From Aphodosoma sp045600865 (GTDB lineage: Bacteria; Bacteroidota; Bacteroidia; Bacteroidales; Paludibacteraceae): DNA of 64,000 nt. Of this stretch, positions 36,784 through 45,700 are shown in pieces; position 1 is the stretch's first letter, and each line of letters begins with the position of its first letter. The stretch is taken from positions 3,045-67,044 of the forward strand of contig JAZRYS010000168.1 in the NCBI GenBank assembly GCA_045600865.1, read 5' to 3'. The notes beneath the pieces were generated by a model. The model saw only the letters and a list, made by a program, of their open reading frames with translations, was not told the origin of the DNA and did no database searches. A program made the position numbers and the translations under genes.

Positions 36784-37293
36784 TTAGAGAATTGAGAGTT
36801 CTTTCTTCACTGCGGTAGTGATGTCAACGGCCTTTTCGCCTTTATATACTATGCCACCGGCCGAGAGGTCGAACACAAATACGAGTCCTTGTTTCTTGGC
36901 AACGGTATCTATTGCTGCCTGCAGTTTGTCCTGCAATGGTTTAAGCAGTTCTGCCTGTTTTTTCTGAGCTTCAGTCTGCATATCCTGCTGAGCTGTCTGG
37001 AAACGTTCATACATCGACTGCAGTTCCTCCTCCTTTATCTTCTTGATAGATTCACTCAATGTTGCCTTTTCCTGCTCGTATGCGGCAGCCTTGTCTTGCA
37101 TCTCTTTGTACATTGTCTCAAGATAGGTCTGGTTCGTCTTGTTGAAATCAGCCATCTGTGTCTCAACCTGCGATACCTCTGGCATCAGCATCATTACTTC
37201 GTAAGAATTGATGTAACCCATTTTGTCTTGAGCCTTCATCATCATTGGCACCATCATCACGATTGCCAACACTGCAAAAAATACTTTTTTCAT
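36784..37293 (-). CDS. OmpH/Skp-family periplasmic chaperone 2
   Basis: A 169-residue protein with a signal peptide (1-21) and the Skp pattern: N-terminal GYINSYEVMMLMPEV, a long coiled-coil (KTNQTYLETMYKEMQDKAAAYEQEKATL ... QKKQAELLKPLQDKLQ) and a C-terminal strand region (AIDTVAKKQGLVFVFDLS). Skp proteins hold unfolded outer-membrane proteins for the BAM complex. Second of two tandem copies, 57 bases after copy 1. Confidence 0.92.
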   Translation of the reverse strand: MKKVFFAVLAIVMMVPMMMKAQDKMGYINSYEVMMLMPEVSQVETQMADFNKTNQTYLETMYKEMQDKAAAYEQEKATLSESIKKIKEEELQSMYERFQTAQQDMQTEAQKKQAELLKPLQDKLQAAIDTVAKKQGLVFVFDLSAGGIVYKGEKAVDITTAVKKELSIL

Positions 37294-37350
37294 ATTATGA
37301 TTATTATGTTAGTTATCTATTTTTAGACTACAATAATTATCAATTGTCAA

Positions 37351-37863
37351 TTATTTCACATAGCCTAATTTCAGCAGCAACTCATCGCTCACATCCAGTT
37401 TTGGTGACATATATACAATACTTGTTGCTGTAGATTTATCCAGAATCATCTGGGCTTTATGCTGTTCGCATATCTCTTTCAGTGCATTATACACCTCGTC
37501 GAGGATAGGTTTCACCAGTGCCTCGCGTTTCTTGTCCAGTTCGCCGCCTGCCCCGAAATAGAGTTTTTTCAGGTCGCTGGCTTCTTTTTCTTTTGCCACT
37601 ATCTGGGCTGCACGCTGTTTCTTCATTTCGTCGCTGAGGAAGACAATCTCTGTCTCATAGTTTTTCTGCATGACGCGTGCTTCTGCTTCAAGTGTCTCAA
37701 CCTCACGTTGCCATTTCTTCGACACCTGTTCGAGTTGTTCGTTTGCAGTCTCGTATGATGGTATCTGGCTAAGCACGTATTCCATGTCAACCACTGCAAA
37801 CTTCTGTGCACTCACTCCCATCCAACAACCCAATGCCAATAAAATCAGTGCTATCTTTTTCAT
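37351..37863 (-). CDS. OmpH/Skp-family periplasmic chaperone 1
   Basis: A 170-residue Skp-like chaperone: signal peptide (1-19), then KFAVVDMEYVLSQIPSYETA, a coiled-coil (about 45-110) and the C-terminal strand KAQMILDKSTATSIVYMSP. It follows bamA after an 81-base spacer that holds the CTAG repeat array 2, and precedes its paralogue. The order bamA-skp-skp fits outer-membrane biogenesis in Bacteroidetes. Confidence 0.92.
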   Translation of the reverse strand: MKKIALILLALGCWMGVSAQKFAVVDMEYVLSQIPSYETANEQLEQVSKKWQREVETLEAEARVMQKNYETEIVFLSDEMKKQRAAQIVAKEKEASDLKKLYFGAGGELDKKREALVKPILDEVYNALKEICEQHKAQMILDKSTATSIVYMSPKLDVSDELLLKLGYVK

Positions 37864-37880
37864 AATATATTAGTTTTTTT

Positions 37881-37940
37881 CTAGATATTCTAGAATCTCT
37901 AGATACTCTAGAACCTCTAGCTATTCTATAGAACTTCTAG
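37881..37940. repeat. CTAG-anchored 9-bp tandem repeat, array 2
   Basis: CTAG starts at 37881, 37890, 37899, 37908 and 37917 (exact 9-bp spacing), followed by an irregular unit (CTATAGAACTT) and a last CTAG at 37937. It fills most of the spacer between bamA and the first skp gene. It has the same period and anchor as array 1 at 1560. Confidence 0.85.
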
Positions 37941-37944
37941 TTTA

Positions 37945-40566
37945 TTAGAATTCCTGCCCAAGGATAAAATGGAAGTGCGAGCCGCCAAGAGTTCCAGTCT
38001 GGTCTTTGTCGAAGCCCCATCCCCAGTCAACACCAAGCAGACCAAACATAGGCAGAAATACGCGTACACCAACTCCTGCAGACCTCTTCAGTTCGAATGG
38101 GTTGAACTCCTTGAATTCTGTCCAGCAGTTGCCACCTTCCAGGAATCCCAACACCCATATTGTCGATTGAGGTTTTAGCAATATAGGGTATCTTATCTCC
38201 ATTGTCAGCTTAGTGTAGATGTTACCTGCATATCCCCAGTAACCATCGCCTGAGTAAGGGGTAAGGGTTCCCGAATCATAACCTCTGACTGCCACCAGTT
38301 CACTACCTGGAGTAACGTAACCCGAAGTACCGTCACCTCCCACCAGGAATTTACCGAATGCAGAACGCTTATCGTGGTTGTAATAACCCAAGAAGCCGTA
38401 TTCTGCCCTTGCCATCAGTACAAGTTTCTCATCTGGAGTCAGAGGCACAAAGAACTGGGCCTTGAATTTCCATTTATGATATTCTACCCATTCGTTTCTC
38501 TGAGCCAGATCCATGTTGGCATAATCCTTGTCTTTGTTTGCAGGGAATGCCGAGTATGGCAAAGTCGCTGAAACTGACAGCGATATGTTGGAACCTCTTC
38601 TTGTATATATCGGGTTGTTTATCGAATTTCGAGAGAGTGTTATTCCGAGTGCAAGGTCGTTTGTGACACCACTTTCAAAGCCATAGTAATATTTGAACCA
38701 ATTGTTTAGATGGTGACGCTGGTACGACAGTTCACAGAAAATCTGGAAGTAATCGTCAGGCCAGTTTAACCTTGTACCATAACCTACCGATGTGCCGAGC
38801 GTTCTCATATATACGTTCTTGTCGTATTCCGTACCCCAACTGTTATAATTGTAGTTGTATGTCTGGTCATATATTCCATAGTAGTTGGTGTAGTAATTGC
38901 TCATGTTGTTATAGTTGGTGTAGGCGCGGTTGCTCAATCCGGTCTGCACGGCATAGTAAATGCTGAATGAGAAAGAATTTGGACGTTTGCCACCCAACCA
39001 TGGGTCAAAAAACGAAAGGCTGTAGTTCTGATAGTAAATGCCATTCACTTGTGCCTTGAGGCTCAATGTCTGTCCTTCTCCCTGAGGCACAATCCGGTAT
39101 GTCTTAGGCTTGAATAAGTTCTGTATGGCGAAGTTGGTAAATTTCAGTCCCACAGAGAGCACAAGTCCTGACTGGCCGACACCGGCAGAGAACTCTATCT
39201 GGTCGGAATTCTTGCTCTCAAGGTTAAAGTCGATGTCAACAGTACCTGTCTCCATATCTGGTTTCATGTCAACTCCTGAGTATATCTTCTCCTCGTCAAA
39301 CTGTCCCAATTGTGCCAGTTCACGCAAAGTACGTACAAGGTCACTTTGGCTGTATAGTGCACCTGGTTTCACCCTCATCTCGCGTCGAACGACATGCTCA
39401 TACAATTTAGTGTTACCATTGATGGTTATCTTGTTTATTGTGGCTTGCGAACCTTCGTATATGCGGAACTCGTAATTGATGGAGTCACCATTTATTCCAG
39501 TCTCTACCGGATCGAGTTGCATGAACAGATAACCATTGTCTTTGTAAAGAGCTGTCACGGCATCTTCTTCCTCAAACAGTCGCTTGTCCATTTGCTTGCC
39601 GTTGTAAATGTCGCCTTGATTCAACCCGAGTATCTGGTTCAGGTATTCAGACGAATACATGGTGTTGCCCACCCACTTCATTTCGCCGAAGTAATATTTC
39701 TTGCCTTCGGTTATGTCCATGTAGATATCTACTCGTCCGTCATCACGGCGAATCACTGTGTCGTATTCGATTTTGGCATCACGGAACCCCATCTCGTTAT
39801 ATTTCTCGATCAGTGTCTTCTTGTCGTTTGCGTATTCCTTAGGAATGAACTTCTTTGACCGGAAAATGTTCTGTATCTTGCCTTTACGGTTGGTTTTCTT
39901 CATGGCCTTGTCAATCTTGTACATGCTCAAGGCTGAATTTCCGGTGACGATTATGTCGTTCACCTTCACTTTTGTTCCCTTATCTACACTGATGTCTATC
40001 AGCACGTTGCTGTCGTCCGCAGGGTCTGGTTTCTGATAGACAACCACCTCTGCAGAGTAGTAGCCCTTGTCAGCCAGGTATTTCTTTATCGCTATCTTCG
40101 TGCGGTCTATGGCATCTGCATTCAGCTGCTTGTTCTTTTGTATTTCGACTGTTGGGTCGATATCTTCTATTTCGCCCTTTTTCAGGCCGTAATAGTTTAC
40201 TTTTTTGACGCGTGGCAGTTGTTTCAGTGCAATAGTTATCCATAGGCTGTCACCAATGATGCTGTCTGCATAGATTTTGACATCGGCAAAGAATCCCTGT
40301 TTCCAGAATTTCTTAACCGCATTGGTTATTTTTGCACCTGGCATCTTCAATCTTTCACCGACAGTCAGGCCAGAGAAACCCACCAACATATAGTCTTCAT
40401 AATGGTCTGCTCCTTCGATATTTATCCCCATCAGCACATATTCACGATTTGTTTCGGCATAATCGATCTTATACCGTTCCGTGATGCTTTCTTGTGCAAT
40501 CGACTTCATTGTCGTCAGCAGCAGCAATATGACTAAAGAATATCTTTTCACGTCAATAATTTTCAC
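37945..40566 (-). CDS. bamA: BamA outer-membrane protein assembly factor
   Basis: Core Omp85 protein of the outer-membrane insertion machine. Signal peptide (1-24), POTRA-type repeats in the N-terminal half (e.g. YYSAEVVVYQKPDPADDSN, IVTGNSALSMYKIDKAMK, GRVDIYMDITEGKKYYFGEMKWVG, EGSQATINKITINGNTKLYEHVVRREMRVKPGALY), then a 16-strand barrel from about residue 440 with the conserved VRGYDSG motif and the final strand ending in LGQEF with a terminal phenylalanine. 873 residues is typical. The start overlaps uppS by 14 bases. Confidence 0.95.
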   Translation of the reverse strand: MKIIDVKRYSLVILLLLTTMKSIAQESITERYKIDYAETNREYVLMGINIEGADHYEDYMLVGFSGLTVGERLKMPGAKITNAVKKFWKQGFFADVKIYADSIIGDSLWITIALKQLPRVKKVNYYGLKKGEIEDIDPTVEIQKNKQLNADAIDRTKIAIKKYLADKGYYSAEVVVYQKPDPADDSNVLIDISVDKGTKVKVNDIIVTGNSALSMYKIDKAMKKTNRKGKIQNIFRSKKFIPKEYANDKKTLIEKYNEMGFRDAKIEYDTVIRRDDGRVDIYMDITEGKKYYFGEMKWVGNTMYSSEYLNQILGLNQGDIYNGKQMDKRLFEEEDAVTALYKDNGYLFMQLDPVETGINGDSINYEFRIYEGSQATINKITINGNTKLYEHVVRREMRVKPGALYSQSDLVRTLRELAQLGQFDEEKIYSGVDMKPDMETGTVDIDFNLESKNSDQIEFSAGVGQSGLVLSVGLKFTNFAIQNLFKPKTYRIVPQGEGQTLSLKAQVNGIYYQNYSLSFFDPWLGGKRPNSFSFSIYYAVQTGLSNRAYTNYNNMSNYYTNYYGIYDQTYNYNYNSWGTEYDKNVYMRTLGTSVGYGTRLNWPDDYFQIFCELSYQRHHLNNWFKYYYGFESGVTNDLALGITLSRNSINNPIYTRRGSNISLSVSATLPYSAFPANKDKDYANMDLAQRNEWVEYHKWKFKAQFFVPLTPDEKLVLMARAEYGFLGYYNHDKRSAFGKFLVGGDGTSGYVTPGSELVAVRGYDSGTLTPYSGDGYWGYAGNIYTKLTMEIRYPILLKPQSTIWVLGFLEGGNCWTEFKEFNPFELKRSAGVGVRVFLPMFGLLGVDWGWGFDKDQTGTLGGSHFHFILGQEF

Positions 40567-41281
40567 TTGTCATTTGTTCTGAGGTTTTACCGAACCTTCT
40601 TTCTCTTCCGTTAAAGTTTTCTATTGCCTTTAGGAATTCTTCTCTTCTGAAGTCAGGCCACAGAGTGTCAGTGAAATACATCTCTGTGTAAGCCAGTTGC
40701 CACAGCAGGTAGTTCGACAATCTGTATTCACCACTGGTCCTTATCAGCAGGTCGGGGTCAGGTATTCCGGCAGTGGCAAGGTTGTCGCATACGGTTGACT
40801 CGGTTATTTCCTCTGGTTTCATCTCGCCTCTTGCCACCTTCTCAGCCACCTTGCGTACCATTTCAGTTATCTCCCAGCGAGATGAGTAGCTCAGTGCCAG
40901 CACCAGTGTGGTGCGGTCGTGTTCCTTTGTCTCTTCCTCACAGTTTTCCAGCAATCTGCGTGCCTCTTCAGGCAGCATTTGTCGTTCACCAATTGCTCTG
41001 AGTCGCACGTTGTTCTTGTGGAAAGTGGGCAACTCTTTCACAAGGTTCTGCATAAGCAGGGTCATCAATCCGTCAACCTCCTCTTTAGGGCGGTTCCAAT
41101 TTTCGGTACTGAATGTATAGAGAGTCAGATACTTAACACCTATCTCGACTGCCGTTTCCAACACAGCCCTCACTGATTCCACTCCGTTCAGGTGTCCGAA
41201 CAATCTCTCACGGCCATGTTTCTTGGCCCAACGGCCATTGCCGTCCATGATAATTGCTATGTGCTCAGGAACTTTCATCAT
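40553..41281 (-). CDS. uppS: Isoprenyl (undecaprenyl) diphosphate synthase
   Basis: Cis-prenyltransferase that makes the C55 carrier lipid for cell-wall and O-antigen synthesis. Signature IAIIMDGNGRWAKKHGRERLFGH near the N-terminus (catalytic aspartate in MDGNGRW) and LLIRTSGEYRLSNYLLWQ near residue 190. I start it at ATG 41281, whose A is also the last base of the upstream stop (TGATG), with a second ATG at 41278; the longer frame from 41317 adds residues with no resemblance. 242 residues. Confidence 0.94.
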   Translation of the reverse strand: MMKVPEHIAIIMDGNGRWAKKHGRERLFGHLNGVESVRAVLETAVEIGVKYLTLYTFSTENWNRPKEEVDGLMTLLMQNLVKELPTFHKNNVRLRAIGERQMLPEEARRLLENCEEETKEHDRTTLVLALSYSSRWEITEMVRKVAEKVARGEMKPEEITESTVCDNLATAGIPDPDLLIRTSGEYRLSNYLLWQLAYTEMYFTDTLWPDFRREEFLKAIENFNGRERRFGKTSEQMTSENY

Positions 41282-41973
41282 CAATATTGTTTTTTCACTG
41301 TCACCCCATTGCGACATGGAGCACAGAATTTAAGAAAGTTAATAGAAATGTATAACTGTGCGGTTGAATACCAGTCTCTGTTGTTCCAGAAACCTCTGTT
41401 CAGCCCTATCGGGTCATCCACATAGTCCAGTTTGTCAGTGAATGCCTTGCTCACCATCCAGTAGGCACCCATGTTGACTCGGTCGGAGAGTTTGAATTTC
41501 ACACCGATACCCATTGGCAGCGTGGCGGCAAAGCCTCCGTTGAACCCGATAAATCCCACGCCTAATGCCAGCGAAGGAGTAACCCATGTACGGTATTCAG
41601 CCCATTTCTGCACACCATAATTGAAGAAGTTGAATTCTCCCAAAACCATTGCACCACCGAAAAGGTTGCGTCTCTTGTCGTCATCAATTTTCTGCACGCC
41701 AAGGTAGCCGCCTTCGCCTTGCACTCTTATCTCCCAGTGGCCGTTGAATTTGTAACGGAAATAGGCACCTCCGACTGGTTGCACGTAGTTGAACAGCATT
41801 CCGTTGACGTCGCCAAGAGTGAAGCCGCATCCACCACTCAATCCGAACTCGCAGAAATAGACGTTTCCGCCTCTGTCTCCTCTTCCTTTTGCCGCAGGGT
41901 CAGCCTGCAGGTCTTCGCATACGCATAACCCGCAAACGATACACATTATAAATATGTGGCCCTTGTTCCTCAC
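41281..41973 (-). CDS. DUF6089 family envelope protein
   Basis: A 230-residue protein with a hydrophobic N-terminus (MRNKGHIFIMCIVCGLCVC) and barrel-like strands: CEFGLSGGCGFTLGDVNG, PVGGAYFRYKFNGHWEIRV and GVGFIGFNGGFAATLPMGIGVKFKLSDRVNMGAYW. Genes of this family typically lie before uppS and bamA in Bacteroidetes. Function is unknown; an outer-membrane barrel is likely. Confidence 0.82.
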   Translation of the reverse strand: MRNKGHIFIMCIVCGLCVCEDLQADPAAKGRGDRGGNVYFCEFGLSGGCGFTLGDVNGMLFNYVQPVGGAYFRYKFNGHWEIRVQGEGGYLGVQKIDDDKRRNLFGGAMVLGEFNFFNYGVQKWAEYRTWVTPSLALGVGFIGFNGGFAATLPMGIGVKFKLSDRVNMGAYWMVSKAFTDKLDYVDDPIGLNRGFWNNRDWYSTAQLYISINFLKFCAPCRNGVTVKKQY

Positions 41974-41997
41974 GGTCCTTTTGACTTCAGTCTTTCG

Positions 41998-44451
41998 TCA
42001 TCTCCTGATTCTCAGCTCCACACGTCTGTTCAGTTGCCTTCCCTCAGCGGTCTCGTTTGTAGCACGAGGTTTGTCAGGTCCATAACCAATTATAGTGAAC
42101 ATCTCGTATTTGCAACCTTTGCTAATCAGGTAGTCGCGAACCGAACGGCATCTGTCTTCACTGAGTCTCTGGTTTTTGTCTCTCTCGCCATTGCTGTCGG
42201 TATGCCCGCTTATTTCAACGCGTATGCTCTTCATGTTCTTGAGGATGTAAGCCACACGGTCCAGCTCAAAGCGGGATGCAGGCAGCAGTTCAGACTTGGC
42301 TGTCTCGAAGAAGAGGTTGTTCAAAGGCACTGCGGCATCCTCGTTCATCATCTCCTCGTACGACACCATCTCGATGTCGTGCTCCTCTTTTGTCACATTC
42401 TTCCTGTTTCTGAGGTCTATCCAGTTTGCCACAGGATAATATCCCTCTTTGTCAACATAATAGCCATAGTTTCTGCCCATAGGTAGTACGATGAAGAACT
42501 TTCCGTCAACCGAACTTGTCCTTACCTCACCCATGTCGCGACCTGTTTCAAGATCCTCCCAACGTATCACACCCTCAAGGTATTTACCCTTTCTGTCTTT
42601 CAGGTGGCCAGTTATTATAGTGACACCTTCAGGTCTCATTTTTGCAGGCAAGTCAATGATGTAAATGTCTTCATTGCCAGACTCTATTCCCTTCGAGAAA
42701 TATGCTTTCTGGCCGTCAGTGGATATCTTGTACCAGCACTCCATCTCGCCGGTATTTATCTCACGGCCGAGGTTCACAGGCTCACTCCATTCCGTCCATT
42801 TCTCGTCATTCAGCCTGCGTGTCATCCATACATCGTAACTGCCTGTGGAACCGTGGCCTTCGCTCGAGAAGTACAGGGTCTTCATGTCTGGGTGCATAAA
42901 CGGAGCGCGCTCGTTGAATGACGTATTCACTTTTGACCCGAGTTCTATGGCCTCGCCCCAGGTGCCATCTGCCTGTTTCAGGCTGACGTACAGGTTTTCC
43001 GAGGTTCCAATCTCGCGGCCGTTGTTGGTTCTTGCCGCAAAAAGCATTGCCTTGCCGTCGCTTGTCAGTGTGGCATCTGCCTGCCATGAAGCCATGTTCA
43101 CATTCTTTGGCATCTGTTCCAGTTTGCCCCATGTCGTGCCATGGCGGCGTGTGGTGTAGAATTTGCCGTTCTTGAATACAATCATGTCTTCGCCATCCAC
43201 GCTGACAGCCTCGACAGCCTCGTTTCCTCGCTCAGTGTTGATGCTTCGTATCTGCATAGGGCGTTTCCACTGGCCGTTCTCGTCACGTTCTGCGTAGAAT
43301 ATGTCTTCTCCTCCGAGGTTGTCAACACGTTTCTTCCCGACGAAATAGAGGGTCTTGTCGTCTGCCGAGATGTAAGGTGAATACTCATGGCCACCCGAAT
43401 TGACCTTTTCGCTCAACTTCTCCGGTTTGATTTCTCCTGAAACCTTTGCGGACATTGTTGCTGCCATGGTCTTGTACCATGGATTGCTGCCATAACCCGC
43501 TTTGAATGACTCCAATGCTGCTGAAATCTTGCTTGCTGCAGCACCCTCTTTCTGCATCTGGTCAAGGTATCTTGCCATGTACACCATTCCGATATTGTAT
43601 GGAGCCAGCGAATCGACCAGACCCTTGCTGACTTTCCCGTCAGCCCTTTTCTCAGCCTCGGCACGTTTCAGGTCTGCAGCCTTGTATTTCATGAGTGTTG
43701 ACGAGTTGAAACGCTCATACAGGGCATACATGCTGTCCAAGTGTTGCAGCGACGGTCCGCTCACCCATATATCATGAATCTTCTCCATGAGTTTCTCCCG
43801 CTCTGCCCCTGTAACCATTTCGATCACGCATTCCATGAGTTCAATGTCTTTTCCCTGCATTGCCTCGTTATAGATGTCCCGCTTTGCTCCAGCTACCCAG
43901 TCGCCCACAGGATTCTGCTTGAGCATGTTGCAGTATTCCACGCGGGAACCTGACCCTTTGGCGGCACTTTGGCGCATCTGATCCCTGCGTTTTTCGACAT
44001 CCATCTTTATCTCCTCTGGTGCCAGGATGTATGTCAACAGAAAGGAATCCAGCTGCTCTTCAGTCGGCTCGCCTTCCAGCAATTCATCGTAAATTATCTT
44101 GCAAACGAACTCTAAACCTATCGTATAGAGGTCATCATTGAAGCCATTTCGCTCAGCTTTTGCCCTTTCTTCGTCATTCATCGCCTTAAAACCATCCCGC
44201 GAAGCCACCAAATGTGAGTATGCTTTCTCCAGACTGTAGCCTTTGTACGTCTTTATCATGCACAGCTTATAGGCAGTGTAATTGACGCCAGTTGCCTTTG
44301 GATTTTTTTTCAGTTCTTTGTCAATAGATGCTTTAACAGCTTTGTAATCACCCGCTTTCATTTCCTTCTGAAATGGGTATCTGACCATCTGTGCGTTCAT
44401 TGCGAGCACACTGAAAATCAGTAAACAGATACAAAAAGTTGTTTTTTTCAT
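41998..44451 (-). CDS. OmpA-family protein with PorE-like architecture
   Basis: An 817-residue protein with a signal peptide (1-20). Residues 20-330 are helical and TPR-like, then a beta-propeller with PD40-type blades (YSPYISADDKTLYFVGKK, DATLTSDGKAMLFAAR, FMHPDMKTLYFSSEGH, ISTDGQKAYFSKG), then a carboxypeptidase-regulatory-like beta domain (GHLKDRKGKYLEGVI ... GKFFIVLPMG), and a C-terminal OmpA peptidoglycan-binding domain (VEISGHTDSNGERDKNQRLSEDRCRSVRDYL). This order (TPR, propeller, CRD, OmpA) is that described for PorE, a T9SS component of Porphyromonas gingivalis. I infer a similar role, not proven. A promoter lies at 44483-44490. Confidence 0.85.
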   Translation of the reverse strand: MKKTTFCICLLIFSVLAMNAQMVRYPFQKEMKAGDYKAVKASIDKELKKNPKATGVNYTAYKLCMIKTYKGYSLEKAYSHLVASRDGFKAMNDEERAKAERNGFNDDLYTIGLEFVCKIIYDELLEGEPTEEQLDSFLLTYILAPEEIKMDVEKRRDQMRQSAAKGSGSRVEYCNMLKQNPVGDWVAGAKRDIYNEAMQGKDIELMECVIEMVTGAEREKLMEKIHDIWVSGPSLQHLDSMYALYERFNSSTLMKYKAADLKRAEAEKRADGKVSKGLVDSLAPYNIGMVYMARYLDQMQKEGAAASKISAALESFKAGYGSNPWYKTMAATMSAKVSGEIKPEKLSEKVNSGGHEYSPYISADDKTLYFVGKKRVDNLGGEDIFYAERDENGQWKRPMQIRSINTERGNEAVEAVSVDGEDMIVFKNGKFYTTRRHGTTWGKLEQMPKNVNMASWQADATLTSDGKAMLFAARTNNGREIGTSENLYVSLKQADGTWGEAIELGSKVNTSFNERAPFMHPDMKTLYFSSEGHGSTGSYDVWMTRRLNDEKWTEWSEPVNLGREINTGEMECWYKISTDGQKAYFSKGIESGNEDIYIIDLPAKMRPEGVTIITGHLKDRKGKYLEGVIRWEDLETGRDMGEVRTSSVDGKFFIVLPMGRNYGYYVDKEGYYPVANWIDLRNRKNVTKEEHDIEMVSYEEMMNEDAAVPLNNLFFETAKSELLPASRFELDRVAYILKNMKSIRVEISGHTDSNGERDKNQRLSEDRCRSVRDYLISKGCKYEMFTIIGYGPDKPRATNETAEGRQLNRRVELRIRR

Positions 44452-44482
44452 AATGCAGACGATTTACTCCAAAATTAGCGCA

Positions 44483-44490
44483 CAAAGTTA
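44483..44490 (-). promoter_or_regulatory. Promoter -7 box of the OmpA-family gene, part of a divergent module
   Basis: Minus-strand TAACTTTG, 32 bases upstream of the start at 44451. Thirteen bases away on the other strand lies TACCTTTG (44504-44511). The module is almost repeated at 47763-47791. Confidence 0.65.
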
Positions 44491-44503
44491 CAAAAAAAAT
44501 TCG

Positions 44504-44511
44504 TACCTTTG
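44504..44511 (+). promoter_or_regulatory. Promoter -7 box of the ABC ATPase gene, part of a divergent module
   Basis: Plus-strand TACCTTTG, 42 bases upstream of the ATG at 44553. No TTG at the right distance was seen, since the other promoter and an A-tract occupy that place. Confidence 0.6.
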
Positions 44512-44552
44512 CACAAGATTTCTGATTATTTTTTCCTTTAAAAATTTTTCCC

Positions 44553-45251
44553 ATGCTTCAAATCGACAAAGTGGTGAAATCCTACACTGGCCATGAGGTA
44601 CTTCGGGGGCTTTCCCTCGACATTCCAGAAGGTTCCGTCTATGCCCTTCTCGGCACCAATGGGGCAGGCAAAACCACACTTTTGCGCATCATCAACGGCA
44701 TAATATCGCCCGACTCAGGTTCTGTCTCTCTGGATGGAGCCCCCATCACCCTCGACTCTTCGTCACGCATAGGCTACCTGCCGGAAGAGCGCGGCCTGTA
44801 TCGCAAAATGGCTCTCGGCGAGCAGGTCATCTATCTTGCAATGCTTCACGGCATGACACGTCAGGAAGCGTCACGCGAACTGGACATATGGCTTGAGCGT
44901 TTCGAGTTGACCGAATGGCGCAGACGTCCTGTCGAGCAGCTCTCAAAAGGAATGCAGCAGAAGGTTCAATTCATCTCGACCGTCATCCACAGGCCAAGCC
45001 TGCTCATCTTCGACGAGCCTTTCAGCGGTTTCGACCCCGTCAATGCTGAATTGCTGAAAAAAGAAATCCTCCGGCTCAATGCCGAAGGAGCTACGGTGCT
45101 TTTCTCGACCCATAACCTCGATTCAGTCTCCCGCATCTGCACCCATGCCGCCATCCTCCATAACGGCACCATCGCCACATCAGGGCCTTTGGGCGAAATT
45201 ATCCAACAAGGCCAGAGCATCAACGACCTCTTCTTTCAGATAGTGAAATAA
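44553..45251 (+). CDS. ABC transporter ATP-binding protein (NatA/YhaQ type), no permease adjacent
   Basis: A 232-residue ATPase with Walker A GTNGAGKTT (residues 34-42), signature LSKGMQQKV, Walker B SLLIFDEPFSGFDP and switch histidine STHNLD. The family usually precedes an ABC-2 type permease and often has a longer C-terminus. Here no permease follows: the next 450 bases hold an IS3-family remnant and then metG. The transporter may have lost its membrane partner, or uses one encoded elsewhere. Confidence 0.88.
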   Translation: MLQIDKVVKSYTGHEVLRGLSLDIPEGSVYALLGTNGAGKTTLLRIINGIISPDSGSVSLDGAPITLDSSSRIGYLPEERGLYRKMALGEQVIYLAMLHGMTRQEASRELDIWLERFELTEWRRRPVEQLSKGMQQKVQFISTVIHRPSLLIFDEPFSGFDPVNAELLKKEILRLNAEGATVLFSTHNLDSVSRICTHAAILHNGTIATSGPLGEIIQQGQSINDLFFQIVK

Positions 45252-45317
45252 GTTGTCTGCGACAGAATAAAAAAACGCCGATTTTTGAACTATAAGTCGA
45301 TTTAAAATGCCAAAAAG

Positions 45318-45683
45318 CTAGTCCGCCAGATGACATGATGACAGGTAGCGTGATCCTAATATAACATGGGAACTACTACTCTCAAAGTTAATGTCAGCCA
45401 AACTTTTGTACTGAGCCTTCTTGAATGTGTTGTTGAGCCTTTCGGCTTGGGCATTATCCTTAGGATTACCGCTCTCGCTGGGCACAAATCCATCCACCTG
45501 CGGCTTGTAGTAGGATTGCTTGCTGAATCCTGCAAAGCCGCACAGCAATGACACCCTGCGCTCTTCTCCGCCATCGACTATGCTTCTGACGGCCTGATGC
45601 CAGCTTTTGTTCCCTACACTGTTGATCGTTTTCTAACTCCATTTGTTAAAAAGTTTGGAGTCAACTTTTTTCAGTATAGGACA
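45318..45683 (-). mobile_element. IS3-family transposase remnant with internal deletion
   Basis: Reading on the minus strand, a frame contains SLLCGFAGFSKQSYYK, the typical start of an IS3-family OrfB, and then directly NPKDNAQAERLNNTFKKAQYKSL, the typical end of the integrase core; roughly 200 residues between them are missing. The outer end at 45683 begins TGTCCTATACTGAAAAAAGT, a plausible terminal repeat. No matching opposite end was found to the left of 45318. The element is non-functional and separates the ABC ATPase from metG. Confidence 0.7.
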
Positions 45684-45700
45684 GAGTCGTCTTTCTATTT

